From Calamus simplicifolius (lineage: Eukaryota > Streptophyta > Magnoliopsida > Arecales > Arecaceae): 64,000 nucleotides of DNA. Below, piece by piece: positions 11,703 to 24,300 of the stretch (the first letter of the stretch is position 1; each line of letters opens with the position of its first letter). A program made the position numbers and the translations under genes. Under the pieces are notes generated by a model. The model was given only the letters and a program-made list of their open reading frames with translations, did no database searches and was not told the DNA's origin. Where the stretch lies: NCBI GenBank assembly GCA_900491605.1, contig UESW01004825.1, forward strand, positions 496,001-560,000, written 5' to 3'.

Positions 11703-13685
11703 TTGGGGTTTGTGATTGACTCCAGGTAAGCTATAGCCTCCCTAGATCTTGCATGACTTTAGATTTTCTTATGATTCTTATTTTGCGGTAATAGTGGAAG
11801 AAATCTTGAGTAGAGAAAGGATGAAAGAAAATAATGAGATATTAGAGGATAGAGCATGTATGCATGCATGGTTTCATGGGAAAACCTTGTGTGAAGGTAA
11901 TCCTAATAGCTATCGTATCTGTATGTTGACGTAGGTCAAGAGGGTTATTTCAGAAAGCCGGAATACCGGAGTTGAGTACCAGTTGAGGAGTAACCTGCTA
12001 AGGTGAGTGGGTTTCTCGTCTAGATATGAGAAATTTATTTGAGCTAGTATAATGAGACTAATACCTAGTTGTGGTATGCTATGCTTAGTAGAGTATTGTG
12101 TATGTTTTAAATTTGAGAAATGAGAACCTGGTACATGATATTCTGATACATGAGTTTTGAGCATGAGTTTTAAGCATAAAGAAATAAGTATGAGTTTTAA
12201 GCATAAAGAATAAGCATGAGTTTCAAGCATAAGACATGAGCATGAGTTTCGATGAGGGGATGGTTGATGTATACATGGCATATTTGCATGATAAAGCTTT
12301 ATAAATGATGTATGTATCATATTGAGCATCAGGCAGCTATGGGGCTGATCACCTTTAGACTGTACTGTAGCATGAGCATTGCACACTACTATTGAGCCGG
12401 ACCTCCTTGCGAACAGATCGTACGATGAACCCCAGAATCAGGGGTGAGTGCACGCTTGACCAGGCTAGTGGGGCAGGTTGTAAACAGCCGTGGGGCATGA
12501 ATCATAGCTCAGTGGAGCTGGTTACTATATATAGCCCGTGGGGCAAAGAGAAATCCCGAGGTTATAGGGTTAAGGAACAAAGCACTTTGCCGGGTGAACC
12601 GCACGGGTAAGGGGTGCTATTTGTGTGGGGATCCTGTTGCTACTCACACACCCGATGAGAGTACACCTGCAGGAGGGCGACTGTGGGTGGTACCTCAGAG
12701 GCATTACACACACAGCCCAATATCATGAGATTTAAAAGCATATATTGTGATTTAAAAAGGACCAGTGGGCCAAGTAGTTATCCCAAGAGGGAGAGTTCAC
12801 ATGAGATGCCAGTGGCAAGCAAGTTTCGATGGGAATCTAAAAATTTAATAAAGAAAGTCTGGGCTGTAGATAAAAAATGCATATTTTCATATTGTAATGC
12901 ATGGATTTTTATCTTAATAAGTTATCTTTCAATGGAAAGTTATTGTAGAGTATTTCAGTACTGGTATATTATTTGAAGAATAAGCTACATTTTATTTTAT
13001 CTTATATCATGTTAAAAATGTACTTTGAGTCGTACAAGCTAAATAGTATCAGCATACGATTGAAAATATGAGGTTATGGTTCTCTATTTCTCCATAGTTA
13101 GATGGTTATCCAGTCAATGTGACTTAGGTCTTACCCCTCTAATTGAAATTTTCTTTCAGATCAGTGAGTATTTCTGACAGGATCACAGGATAAGCAGGAC
13201 AGAACCCTTAGCTGGTGAAGCTTGCTTGGATGCAAGGGTGTATAGATGATAGCCTTGTATATTGAGATAGTGTGGATTGATATTTGTATATTGCATATGT
13301 GTATGTATACAGTGAGATGTAATGATGTTTCAGACCTTTTTGGATATGAATATGAGACTTATTTTTGGAGAAAATTATGAGCATGATGTGTACACTTATG
13401 ATTTTAATGTCGATTGTGAATATGATCTTGTAAACTGCCTCATAAAAAATATTATCTGAGCAGGTTGATGCTTAGTGTTGATTAAGTGATGTGTATATAT
13501 TTGATATGATAATAAAAAGTTTTAACAGGATATGTTTTAGAGCGTCTGCCATTTATGATTATTAGTTGAGGTTCTTTAGCTCTTTATGGAGCGCTACATA
13601 AAGACTAGTAAAACTCTATCCGATTACCATAGGTGTGCAGGTGTGCTGTCGGTGGCCCCAGAGAGAAGGAAGAGCTAACACATGG

Positions 13686-14230
13686 CTAGAGCAATGTTTG
13701 CATATCGTTAAAGTATAATATTTCACACATAAGGTGCAATAAAGATCTCAAGTCAAAAGATCACTCGCACCACCATCATCAGAGATCAACCATCAATACT
13801 ATATAGAATATCCATATGGGATCTCTGTGCGGGTCATCCAATACATCATTATATAACAAGCATCCATACACTTATCAAAGTATCTTCATACTTCAGCTTG
13901 CGAGATTAGCTGCTCACCATAAGGGTGAAGATATGCAATGTGTACCAGTCTCAACGACATTCGACAGTGCCCAGTCTTATCTACGCCTTGATTAGGAAAA
14001 ATTAAAGAATTGAACCATAATATGCAATTTTGGATCTCACAATTTGTAATCTTTATTACAAATTTCATATATACAATTCATATTCTTTTAGACTTTATCT
14101 CACATATAAAATATATTTAATATATATGTATAAAAGAATTACATCTGGATCGATAAAGAAACTAATAAATTTGATTTACATTTATAATGAAATATGTATA
14201 AACTAGCATTTAATCCGATTAGATTTAAGG
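13686..14230. other. Right half of the split older repeat
   Basis: Non-coding. It continues the sequence broken at 10,634 (CATGGCTAGAGCAATG, AAAGATCTCAAGTCAAAAGATC). No gene. It becomes AT-rich after 14,030. Confidence 0.4.
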
Positions 14231-15870
14231 CACACACTAACATGGACCTCGTTCCACTTGCGATTCTAGTAAGGAGGCATGTTTGATGGCATCCAATTCC
14301 AGGGGTATCTTCTGGATTTTTCACTCGATCACCTTGGCTCGGATGGTCGAGAGGCTGCGAGGGAGATTGACGTCTTGGCGTCGAATCATGAGGAGAAACC
14401 AAAGATAGGGAGCATGCCCATTGGGGTTGAGGGAGGCTCCTATTTTCGACTTTCGGTGGAGCTGGTTCCATTTCCCTTACCTCATGATTGAATTGCCATG
14501 GGAGACTCGTGGCCTTCAGCGGATTAGGCACCGTGGGCTGAACTGGTATGGCTATCGCAGCAAGATGCTCCTATAGTTGAAGGGCTGTAGGAGGTTGGCG
14601 GTTTGGTATCGTTGAAGGACTGGTGTTCTAAAGTCCCTGCACTAACTACGTCAAAGTTGGACTTGGACTAATAGGCTGAGCTGGTCCAGTGTAACAAGTG
14701 CCGCAGGTGGTGGTAGACCAATAGACTGGGATGGTTGCAAGGACATCGCATTATGCGATGGGTCGGGCCTTTGAAAAGTGGCTGATTAGGAGCATCTATG
14801 ACTATCCTTTTTCAATTTACCATCTTGAATGATGTCCCCGTCTACTAAACCTTATCTCCTAGGATTTTTTAGTTATGGTGACTTGAGGCCCTTCCTCTGG
14901 CGCTAATATGTTGCTGCAGATTTTTCATTCTTCAACCTGTGGTGGCTCATGTTGGGATTCGGGTAGTGCTCTCATGTCCTGGCAGACCTGCAAAATAGTC
15001 CTCACGTAGGGATCAAGGTGGATGGTCCTTGTGGAAGACCCTTCGATGCCTAAGTTAGCAAAACCTTTGGCCACAGATGAGGTGGAGAAGGTTGTAAAGA
15101 GGAGAACGAGGCTCTAGAGGATGGTTCTGGATAGCAATGGCATTGGCAAGGGTTTTTTCATCTTACCTCATGGGTCTTGGGATCCGATGTTTTATAGGCA
15201 ATAGAGAGGATCTGTGTTACCTGATTCTCGAAGATCAGTTGAGAAAGTTGGTGACTAATAAGGTCGATTTTGACATATACCTTATCAGGGGATTCAAGAT
15301 CCCACAATTCATGAAGAGGGAGAGCCATACATGGCTTTGTTTCCTTTCATGGGAAATCAATTTGGGAAGGAGTTCCGAGATCCTCACGATTTGAGTGATA
15401 TGATAGCCGGAATGTTTGGTACGGAGATCATCTCAGTCTTACTGAGGTTCGAAGATGAGACTCAGCTCTGCCGAGGTTCAGAGATATCGAAACTGCAGCT
15501 CAGCGGAGTGTTATTCGGCTTGCAGGGTTGCTAACCCATAGGCGAGCTTTGCCGCCTATCTATGTTAGCCGATTTTTGTAGGAACATTTTTATCCCGCAT
15601 CAAATATTATTATACTATATATGCCATAATTTTGTAATATTATAATAATATCTCATAATATAATATTATATATTAGATATATTATTATTATCATTATAAA
15701 TAATATGATATATTTTAATATTATTCTGTTATAATATTATTAGAATAATTTAAAAGTAGCTAATAAATAATAAATATTTTTTTTCAAAAATTTTATTTTC
15801 AAAAGCATCATAAACTTTATTTTAAAAGCTATGTTAACGACATCTACTAAGCAATGCCTGAACCAGCTCA
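14231..15870. mobile_element. Decayed LTR-retrotransposon remnant
   Basis: No intact gene. The stretch GACCCTTCGATGCCTAAGTTAGC near 15,040 resembles ACCTTCGATGCTCAAGTTAG in the Tat-like LTR at about 39,440, with the same spacing to a GAGAACGAGGCTC/GGAGCTGAGACAG-like segment. This suggests an old, related LTR. The zone 14,280-14,420 has a proline-rich open frame on the minus strand (14,139-14,531) of no recognised family. From 15,600 on it is very AT-rich. Confidence 0.4.
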
Positions 15871-15917
15871 GCTTAAAACTTTTGGTGACCCACAAATTTT
15901 TTTTAGTAAATAAGCGT

Positions 15918-17240
15918 TAAACCTAAGTTTACGCTTGGTAGCCAATAATCTATCCAGATTATTGGTAATTTAAATTGGGCCCATCAAATAATTATGTTTG
16001 GTATATATTTGTAATGATAATCTATCTTGTTGTGGTAATCTGGATTATCTCTCATAGTAATCAATTACCTAAGAAGGAGGCAGTTATCCACATTACCGAA
16101 GATATTATAATCTAATTTTTTTAAACAAAATTACCCCTACCTCCTTCTCTTTCATGAAAACAAAATCCTCCTCTTCTTTTTCTCTCTTTTATTGGGTCTC
16201 GCCGCCGTTCTTTCTTTTTAATGAATTGTTTCAGCTTTATTTTCCAATGATCTTTTCTTCTTTCACCGCGATATTATTCACTATACTTTGCTAATCTGGA
16301 CTCTCACCATGCCCTCTTCTGCCTTTTTTTTAGCTCAAGCATGTGAGCATGACCTCCTCTCTTTCTATGTACTTCCTTTGATCATAGCCATATGTCGAAT
16401 AGAAAAAGAAAAAAATAAAAGATATCAATTATTCTATTAATTTTAATCAATTTTATATAATAAAATATTAAAAATAAATTATTTTTAAAATATAATAAAT
16501 AAATTATGGCAATTGAAAGTTTAAGAATAAAAAAATTGAGTAAATATTTGAAGATTAAAAAATATTATAATCTTAAAAAATTTAAATCTAGTATATTCTA
16601 GTTATATATAAATACTTTACATTTTTATGATAATGTAATTTATCTAAAAAAAATATACATATTTCAAATTGATAAACTAAAGAAATGAAATATTTTAAAA
16701 ATAATTACTCTAAACATCCACCTTCTTCAACTAGCATCCTTTCAATTTATTTATTTTTTATCATTAATTATTTTCTTTTGTAAATGACTGATATATTTTT
16801 TTTATGACATCCATGTGTCTAACCTAAACTATCTATATATCTCTTTGGTGTTTATAATATATGATCTTAAATATATTATGAATAATTTTTCTTGGCATCA
16901 ACTATTAATTTGTATTTATGACCCTTGAATGTTATAGACTTTTTTTTTACCAACATGCATCAATATTTTTTTAGGCGTTGTCATTTATAAATGTAAGTTT
17001 TTTCAAACCAAATATATAATAGTATATGAATTTTTAATAGATTTGATTTAGGGGTACTTTCAGAATTCAAATCAAATATGGTCATCTGTTTGTTATACTA
17101 AACATAGTAATCAATATTATTATAATTACTTGTGCATACCAAACATAATAATAACATTACTGATAATCTATTATGATTATCTATCTTGTAGGCAATCATA
17201 TTACCATCAGGCATTGCCTTGCGATCCACCAAACGCAAAA
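15918..17240. mobile_element. AT-rich non-coding element, copy A
   Basis: Starts CGCTTGGTAGCCAATAATC and ends near CCACCAAACGC, so the ends are roughly inverted (GCGTTTGGTGG against CGCTTGGTAG). No coding. Its first 75 bp and its internal TCATTTATAAATGTAA segment (about 16,980) recur in copy B. Probably a MITE-like DNA element; the superfamily is undetermined. Confidence 0.55.
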
Positions 17241-17246
17241 GTGTGT

Positions 17247-18010
17247 TTAGTAGCCGATAATCTATCCAGATTACGAGTAATTTAAATTAGGCCCACTATA
17301 TAATTTGTTTGCTATATATTCTCATGAGTAAATAGAGATTAGAATTATGATTTGATAATTTTTTTAAAAAGAAATTGTCCATGCCCTCTCCTCTTCCGTG
17401 AAAACAAAATTATTTCTTCTCTTCCATAAAAACAAAATCTTTCCTTTCTCTTTCATAAAAATAAAATCATCTCTTTTCTTGAGTGAAAACAAAACCATCC
17501 CTTCCAAATGTTATGGTGCTGTTTCAACCATATACAAATGTGTTTGCTGAAAGTTGAAAGTATTTTAAAATTTTGAAAGAAGATATTATATTATATTACT
17601 TTATTATTATTTACTTATTACTGTCCAGTTATTATTAGATTATATGTTAGTAATTTTTATTATATATGCTACATATTTAGATCTGTCTATTCCATTTTGT
17701 TGTATGTATAGTGTCATTTTCTTAATTTAATGATCATCAAATTTAGGGATTATCATTTATAAATGTAAATTTTTTCAAACTAAATATATAATAGTATATA
17801 AATTTTTAATAGATTTAATTTAGAAATATTTTAAGAATTTAATGTTATATAAATGATAATCTATTTGTTATACTAAATATAGTAATAAATATTATTATAA
17901 TATATATGTATATATTAAATATAGTAATTAATATTAATTGCTATCTATCCGGTAATCTATCTCAACCTATATTATCTTTCAGAATTATCTATGCGATGCA
18001 TCAAATGCAA
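17247..18010. mobile_element. AT-rich non-coding element, copy B
   Basis: Starts GTGTTTAGTAGCCGATAATC, matching the start of copy A, and repeats the copy A segment around ATAATAGTATAT...TTTTTAATAGATTT (17,745-17,930 against 16,975-17,120). It is about 560 bp shorter than copy A and ends near CATCAAATGCAACC. It lies only some 300 bp upstream of the ACBP start codon. Confidence 0.55.
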
Positions 18011-18333
18011 CCTAATTGACAAATGGGTTGTTGGTTAATTTCCGTCGATCCTAGCAATCAACGGAGATCCTTTTATTTCTCAAACATCCATTTTGTTGGT
18101 GCATCTTAAGTCCTGGCCCAGTTGTTGTTTCGAAGCTACATAAAGAAACCCAGTTCAGCTTTCGTGCAACGCTTTCCGTGGTCTCTTGGAGCTAACGGGA
18201 TTCCCCTGGCTCGTCCGTCTACCGGGAACGAAGGTAGAAGGGGAAGGAAAAAGCAGCGCAGCAGGAGAACCCTTTGGTCTTGTCCGCCGGCGGGGAGAGA
18301 TCTTGCCGGAAACCCTCTCTCCTCTCTCCGGGA
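18011..18333 (+). promoter_or_regulatory. Upstream region and 5' leader of the ACBP gene
   Basis: The leader from about 18,120 is GC-richer than the AT-rich element before it. No clear TATA box is seen; ACATAAAG at about 18,138 is a weak candidate. The start codon at 18,334 is chosen because it opens MAMARASSGPAYPERF, which matches the family N-terminus. An earlier in-frame-looking start at 18,186 is in the wrong frame. Confidence 0.45.
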
Positions 18334-21300
18334 ATGGCGATGGCGAGGGCCAGCTCGGGCCCCGCTTATCCCGAGAGGTTCTATACCGCCGCCGCCTACG
18401 CCGGATTCGGCGGATCTCCGTCTCCTCCGCCCGCGCGATCTCTCGGTTCCAAAACGACGTTGCTCTCTTGCTCTATGCTCTCTATCAGCAAGTAAGATCC
18501 CAGTCATGATAGTCCTAATTCGCCGTTGCGTATCGATGTCTAGTCGATCTGGTACTCTTTCTCGTGAATTTTACGCGTTCTTGATCTACCTTTGCTTGTC
18601 ACGTTGGGGTCGTTGTCCGAATTCGACTCCTCGAGTTCTTAGATCTGGGATTGAATGTTAAGATTATGTCGGTATTGCTGATTTAGATGTGGATCGGGGG
18701 TTATTGGTTCTGGGATAGATTCGCTACTTTGTAAATTCCTTGAATCTTTGTTGGCTTTATGATTGTTGAGGAGATAATGAACAGAAATAGTATAATTTCG
18801 CTGCTGAATATGTGGTTTGTGTTTATTATTTTTTTTTCTTTTGCATTTTTTTTGACTGCAGGCAACTGTGGGGCCTTGTACTGTTCCGAAACCCAGTGCG
18901 TGGAATCCTGTGGAGCACAGCAAATGGAAGAGGTTGGTGTTACTTGTGCCTGTCGTGAATGGTATCTTGGATCATAGAAATACCGTTACAATAATTGTTT
19001 CCTTTTTTTTTTTTTTTTTTGAAATCCTAGAGGAAATTTGATTGCTTTTTAGCTTTTGGAATATCAGATTTTTGCACATTCACAGGAATTACTGAAAGAA
19101 GGTGGGACAACTATTACAGTCAGGGTTATGACCCCTCCGACTTAGTTGTACTGTCCCACTTCTTTTTTTTTTTTTTTTGGGAACAAACAATCTTTATTTT
19201 ATTTTCATTTTTTGGGACTCCAAGCGTGTTGATATTATGAGGTGTACAATCTTATCAACTGTCAATTTTCTGAATGATTTGTTATGACATGTAGAGTTGC
19301 TTTTGTTCTGGAAGACGTCGTACATGTTATAGTGGATCTCATCTAATGTTAGGCGGGTCTAGTTGATAGGAAACTGTAATGAATTTTGTGGAAGTTCCTT
19401 AAAGAATTGCTTAAGCTTTGGAAAAATATCAGTTAGCACACTTGGCCTTGTTCAAAGAATTTTAATTAGAATCAAAATCCAACAGTGAACAAATATTGCT
19501 TATTTGCTCCCTTTCTTCCCTTTTGCAGTATATATAATTCAGCTGCTTTGGATGAAAAGAAGGTAAACAACTCGCATTATTAAGAATATAAATAGATGCC
19601 AATGACTGCCATAAGAAGTAAAAGAAGAATAACTGAAGAAAAAGAAATATATGATACCAGAAGGAGGCTTATAGCAAATTGTTATCCATACATGAGTAAA
19701 CTTATATCAACAGTCTAAAAGGATGTTTCTTAATTTTTTTTAAAAAATCTTTATTATCTTCTACATGGAAGCCTTTAAGAATTTTTGGCTTCTTTTCTTC
19801 CAAACTAGCTACCTCAATTCATATTGGGAAAATTGATCACAAATATGTTCATTTTGCCCAATAGAAACGTTGCTTAACCATAGATTAATCTTCTTGCTGA
19901 GATCGTGTGCTATTGAACTAGAGATTGAATCTTCCAAGTGAGTGAAAATGTGGAACCAAATGAGAGAATTTCATCCTTCAAGTTGTACTGATGTCCCTTA
20001 CCATCTTCATTCACATCTTGATAGTAATTAATTAGTAAATCTCAATTTGCTAGAGCAAACTAGATAGAAAGCTTGATGATGAGAGCCAAATGAAGAAAGA
20101 TTGCATGCACATTGCTGTTATAGAATTTGGGTCATTTATGGACATACCATCCAGTCTTAGAAAAGAACATGGTAAAGGTGTATTCTGATGACTGAGATAA
20201 ATAAAGGGGTTTAAAATCTGTTTCCAGGCATAAAAACTAGACAAGGGGGTCCCAAGGAAGGGATTATAAAATTTTATTGTTCCTAAAGATGCTCCAGATC
20301 TATTTTACTTAAATTAAAGCAAGATAAATCATCAGATTTGAACAATAGAGATGCAAACATTAATGCATTAGAGACTTGGGATTAGCAAACTCCGCCAAGG
20401 CCGGTCCCAAGCCCGGGTAAAGAAGGAGGGTTGCGTTAGGTAGCTGATAGCCAGCGTAAAACTCCATCAGAACCTTTAAAATATGAATATGGTAAATCAA
20501 ACTATGGAGCAGAGTGGAGGAAGCAGATTCATGTAGCCAACCCCATGTAGTTGGGAAAAGGCTTATATGAGTTGAGTTGAGTTGAGACTTAGGATTAGCA
20601 CCACACATGGTTGTGTTAGTGGTCCATTAGGAACCAAGCCAGTCTTGTTGCTTCTGAAGTTTTAAGATTGGAGCCAAACCAATCAGCATGGGAACCAAAT
20701 AGAACCAACTCATGCCAAGATTGTTTTAGATTGAGACAGCTTATTTAATTTTGATCAGAATTCAAGCTATTTATGAGCAACTTATTTAAGAGATTGGATG
20801 AGAGCCGGAGATCCCTCAAGGCTTTTAATTCATTCAATTCCAGCTAATTTCCATAATTACATCTCAATTTCATAGTCAGCATACATTCTTCTTTTTTGTA
20901 AATTATGCTAGCCTTTAATAAATGGATATAAAGATAGAATTTTTATTATAAGTAGTTGTAAGAATCATGTTAGAATTTCCATTTATATACTTTGGCTCAT
21001 TAACTAGTCAGGCAGCCCAATTCAAGCTGAATTTTGAGCTAAACAAGAGCAGCCATAGATGGTTCACTAACTTTGCAGCCTTAGTTATCAGGTTATCCAG
21101 AAATGGGAAATTTACAGAAGAATGATGTAATCAAGAAAATCCACTTAGGACAAGTAGCAATTAACTTAACTGATATATAATTGATTCCAAAATTTTAAAT
21201 CTTGTGAGATGGAAATGTTCTGGTTTCTACATAAAATAAGATGCCCCTTGCTTTATCCCAATGGCTGTATGGATAGAGCGCCCTAATACCCTCGTCTCCT

Positions 21301-24300
21301 TTCTTCCTTCTTTCCTTTCTTTCCTTTTCTTCTTCTTTATTTACCTTCTTCCTTTTTACCTTTTTACCTTTCTTCTTTTTCTTTTTCTTCTTTTTCCTTT
21401 CTTTTCTTTCGCCCCACCTTTCTTTCTTTTTTTTCTTTCCTTTTTCTTCTTCTTTCTTTGCATAGTTGGGTTTCAATGTCCCACCCTTGTTCCAGTCCCG
21501 TTTTGCCACAAGAATGGGTGAGACGGCCGGAATGCCCTTCGTCTTGTGGGGACTTAAAATCTTAATATGTTCAACAACATCATAGAAGAAAAAGGTCCTA
21601 TGAAGAAATTATGAATCTATGACTTCAAAATTACAACAGCTCATTGAAAAAAGGACACCCAATTTCTTATTTGAAAAAAGAAGCATTACCATAACATTTC
21701 TCAACTTTTTTAATATTTCACATAGATTAGCTTTTATCATTATGATATCTATCACAACTTCTTGCAAAGGATGAAAAGAATTTATGTTTTGTTGCATTCG
21801 GATAGCTTACACCTCATTGTAATATCTTTTTTTTCGCTTTTTGTGCTTAACCATATTCTTTGAGGGTGGACCTTGGTGCAGTAGTAAGGTTCTTTCATTA
21901 TGACTTGAGTATTATAGGTTCGAAACGCAAAAGTGGCCTTTCTGCATGCAGGGGTAAGGATGCACACATTTGACCCTTTCTAAACCTTACAGTGATAGGA
22001 GTCTTGTCCAATGGACTACCCTTTTTGCTTAACCATATTTATTAATTTTGACTATTAGTAATTAAAAAATAATTAAAAAAGATATAACTATTTGTAATTT
22101 GAATGTCGACTTTATCCTGAATAGAGCAAAGTGAAGGAAGCGGATTCATGTAGCCAACCCCATGTAGTTGGAAAAAAGGCTTAGATGAGTTGAGTTGTAT
22201 ATTTATTAACCTTGACGTAATATTTCATGTAAGTAATGTGTGTAAAGTTTCTTCCTAGTGAGTCCTCATAGAAGAAGACATATAATTAAAATAATTTGAA
22301 AGTTCATGTTATATTTAATTGAATGAGCATATTGCATCTAGTATTTCCTGCTTTTTTATTATGATTTAAAGTTTGTCATCTGGATATATTGTCTGAAGTC
22401 TGAACTATTGTTTATTATGTTTTCAGTTGGCATGGGCTTGGACAAATGTCTTCAGCAGAAGCAATGCGTCTTTTTGTGAAAATCTTAGAGGTGCTTATAA
22501 AGCCTAAGATTGTTTTTAAGATAATGCGATAATCTGAATGAACAGTAGCTAACTCCTGTTAACATCTTCAATAGGAGGAAGATCCCGCTTGGTATTCAAA
22601 GGCGCCTGAATATGTAGTGGAGCCTATGGTAGAAGTTAAAATGCATGTGAGTATTTGGAGACTAAAATGGACCAGCCTTTTGATGAATTGTTTTGTATAC
22701 ATTAGTCATCCTTCATCAAGTATCTTTAGTCTTTTAGGATCTCTTGCATCCTTTTTTGGTTTTAATTTTTCATTAATTGGAGTGATCATCTCTAGTGGAG
22801 ATTGCATAGGGAGTGCAAAATTCACATGTATACTGTACATCATGATCATCCAGCTTTTCCTACCACAAAAGAATTGGCTATGCATATACACTGCATGGTC
22901 AAAATTTCAGGGTTTTGGACTTTGTCTTGGGGAAGATTCAAAATTTGGAAAACTATGAAAGAATTGCCAAAATTTCAGACAGAATTTCAATAATCAAAAG
23001 TTAGGGAAAAAAAGTGCAACTTTTGATCTGCAGTAAGGGTTCCATGTGGCCAACTGACTACATGGCACACCTTAGAAGGGAAGATGAACATATACCAAAC
23101 TGCATGTAAAGAAGCTTCTGAAACCAAAAAGGTGCCTCAAATATTGACAGAATCTAGGATAAAAAAGAATGGAAAGAAACTCCTATGCCTCCTTCAACCC
23201 TCTCCTACCAACACCATGGATGATATTCAAATTAATACCTGAACTAAGGCCATATCTCTTATCATTGGGGATATGGTGAGGTTCTACACCAACGAAAGAG
23301 TCTCAAACAATCAGAAGAAGGTTGAGTGTGCTTTCATAATTTATAATGTTTGAGAGAAAAGTAAGGTTGAAAAGGGAGGACAGAGTTCTGTGAAGGGGAT
23401 GGGTTGTAGGCAGGAACAATGGTGGTGGTGAAGAGAGAAAATGAGAGAAAAGGTTAGATGGTCTTGACACGGAGGTACAGATGCTATAACTTGGTTTTCT
23501 AAGTTTTCTCAATGGGTTAAACTGAAATTTAACATTTGGTACCTTTTGCAGCCTTGGTTTCTTTGAAACTGGAGTCAGAAACAGGATTTAACACCACTAG
23601 TGTCTTTCTGATGTAATTCAATCAGAAATATAATCTCCCATTGACTAGGACAAAAAAAAAAGCAGTTGAAAAGCAATAAAGGAAACCCATCATATCACCA
23701 AGCTCTATTTCCTTAAAAACCATAATCTCATGCTGAACATTCCATTATTTTTAGTGAGGTTTTCTCCCCCAATCTTGAGGAAGTTGATCCATGGGGAATC
23801 CATTTGCCTACTAGTTTAAGTCATTCATTGTTCTAAACATTTTTCCGCATGTTTGTTTATGTCAGATGAGATCAATTTATAAATTAGTTTTGGATGCTGC
23901 AAAATTGATACTTCCCGTTGGCTTACAACATCTTTTCTGATAGGCTACATTTCATTTGATATGTTACATCTCATTTGTTGGACTCCTCTGGACGCTTGCC
24001 CAGGCTCCCATCTAATACTTAGGCACCATGTTGTCACCCATCTTCGTCATGATCTTTTTGAAAAATTAAATCTAACGACCATGATGGAAATTTTTACTAC
24101 CTATTATGATGCCTACATGTTTTGATGTTTTGACTACCATAATCCTCATCTTGCTGTCAATCATGAATCCTTTGCTGCCTTTATCCAATCTCCTTCCTTT
24201 CTGCTCAATATTTTACTCTCTCTTAGTGTCCTTTTTTTTTTCCACCATGGTTGGGAGTGAGAAAATATATCGGTTCCCTATCTTGGTACAAGATGCGCAC

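Larger units (their letters stand above)
10630..13685. mobile_element. Solo LTR, 3.05 kb, with 5-bp target duplication
   Basis: A unit at 10,635-13,680 starts TGTAACATCC and ends GAGCTAACA. It is flanked by the perfect direct repeat CATGG at 10,630-10,634 and 13,681-13,685. No gag-pol frame is present. Inside are a GTCGAC-rich repeat (10,903-11,165), a purine tract (11,590-11,700) and a TATA-like ACTATATATAG near 12,524. Size and TG...CA ends suggest a Ty3/gypsy solo LTR. Short open frames inside (for example 11,910-12,386 on the minus strand) match nothing I know. Confidence 0.75.
18933..22426 (+). other. ACBP intron 2, 3.5 kb, with retroposon insertions
   Basis: Bounded by AG|GTTGGT and TTTCAG|TTGG. 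It contains a 196-bp RTE-derived retroposon, an Au-like SINE, a short RTE LINE copy and a pyrimidine tract, each listed separately. The rest is unremarkable AT-rich intron. Confidence 0.8.

Noticed and set aside
18122..18661. 179-codon frame over ACBP exon 1
   Set aside because: Wrong frame for the recognisable acyl-CoA-binding residues; the true exon starts at 18,334 and ends at a GT at 18,492.
21195..21521. Lys/Glu-rich minus-strand and Phe-rich plus-strand frames
   Set aside because: Both arise from one pyrimidine tract within an ACBP intron.
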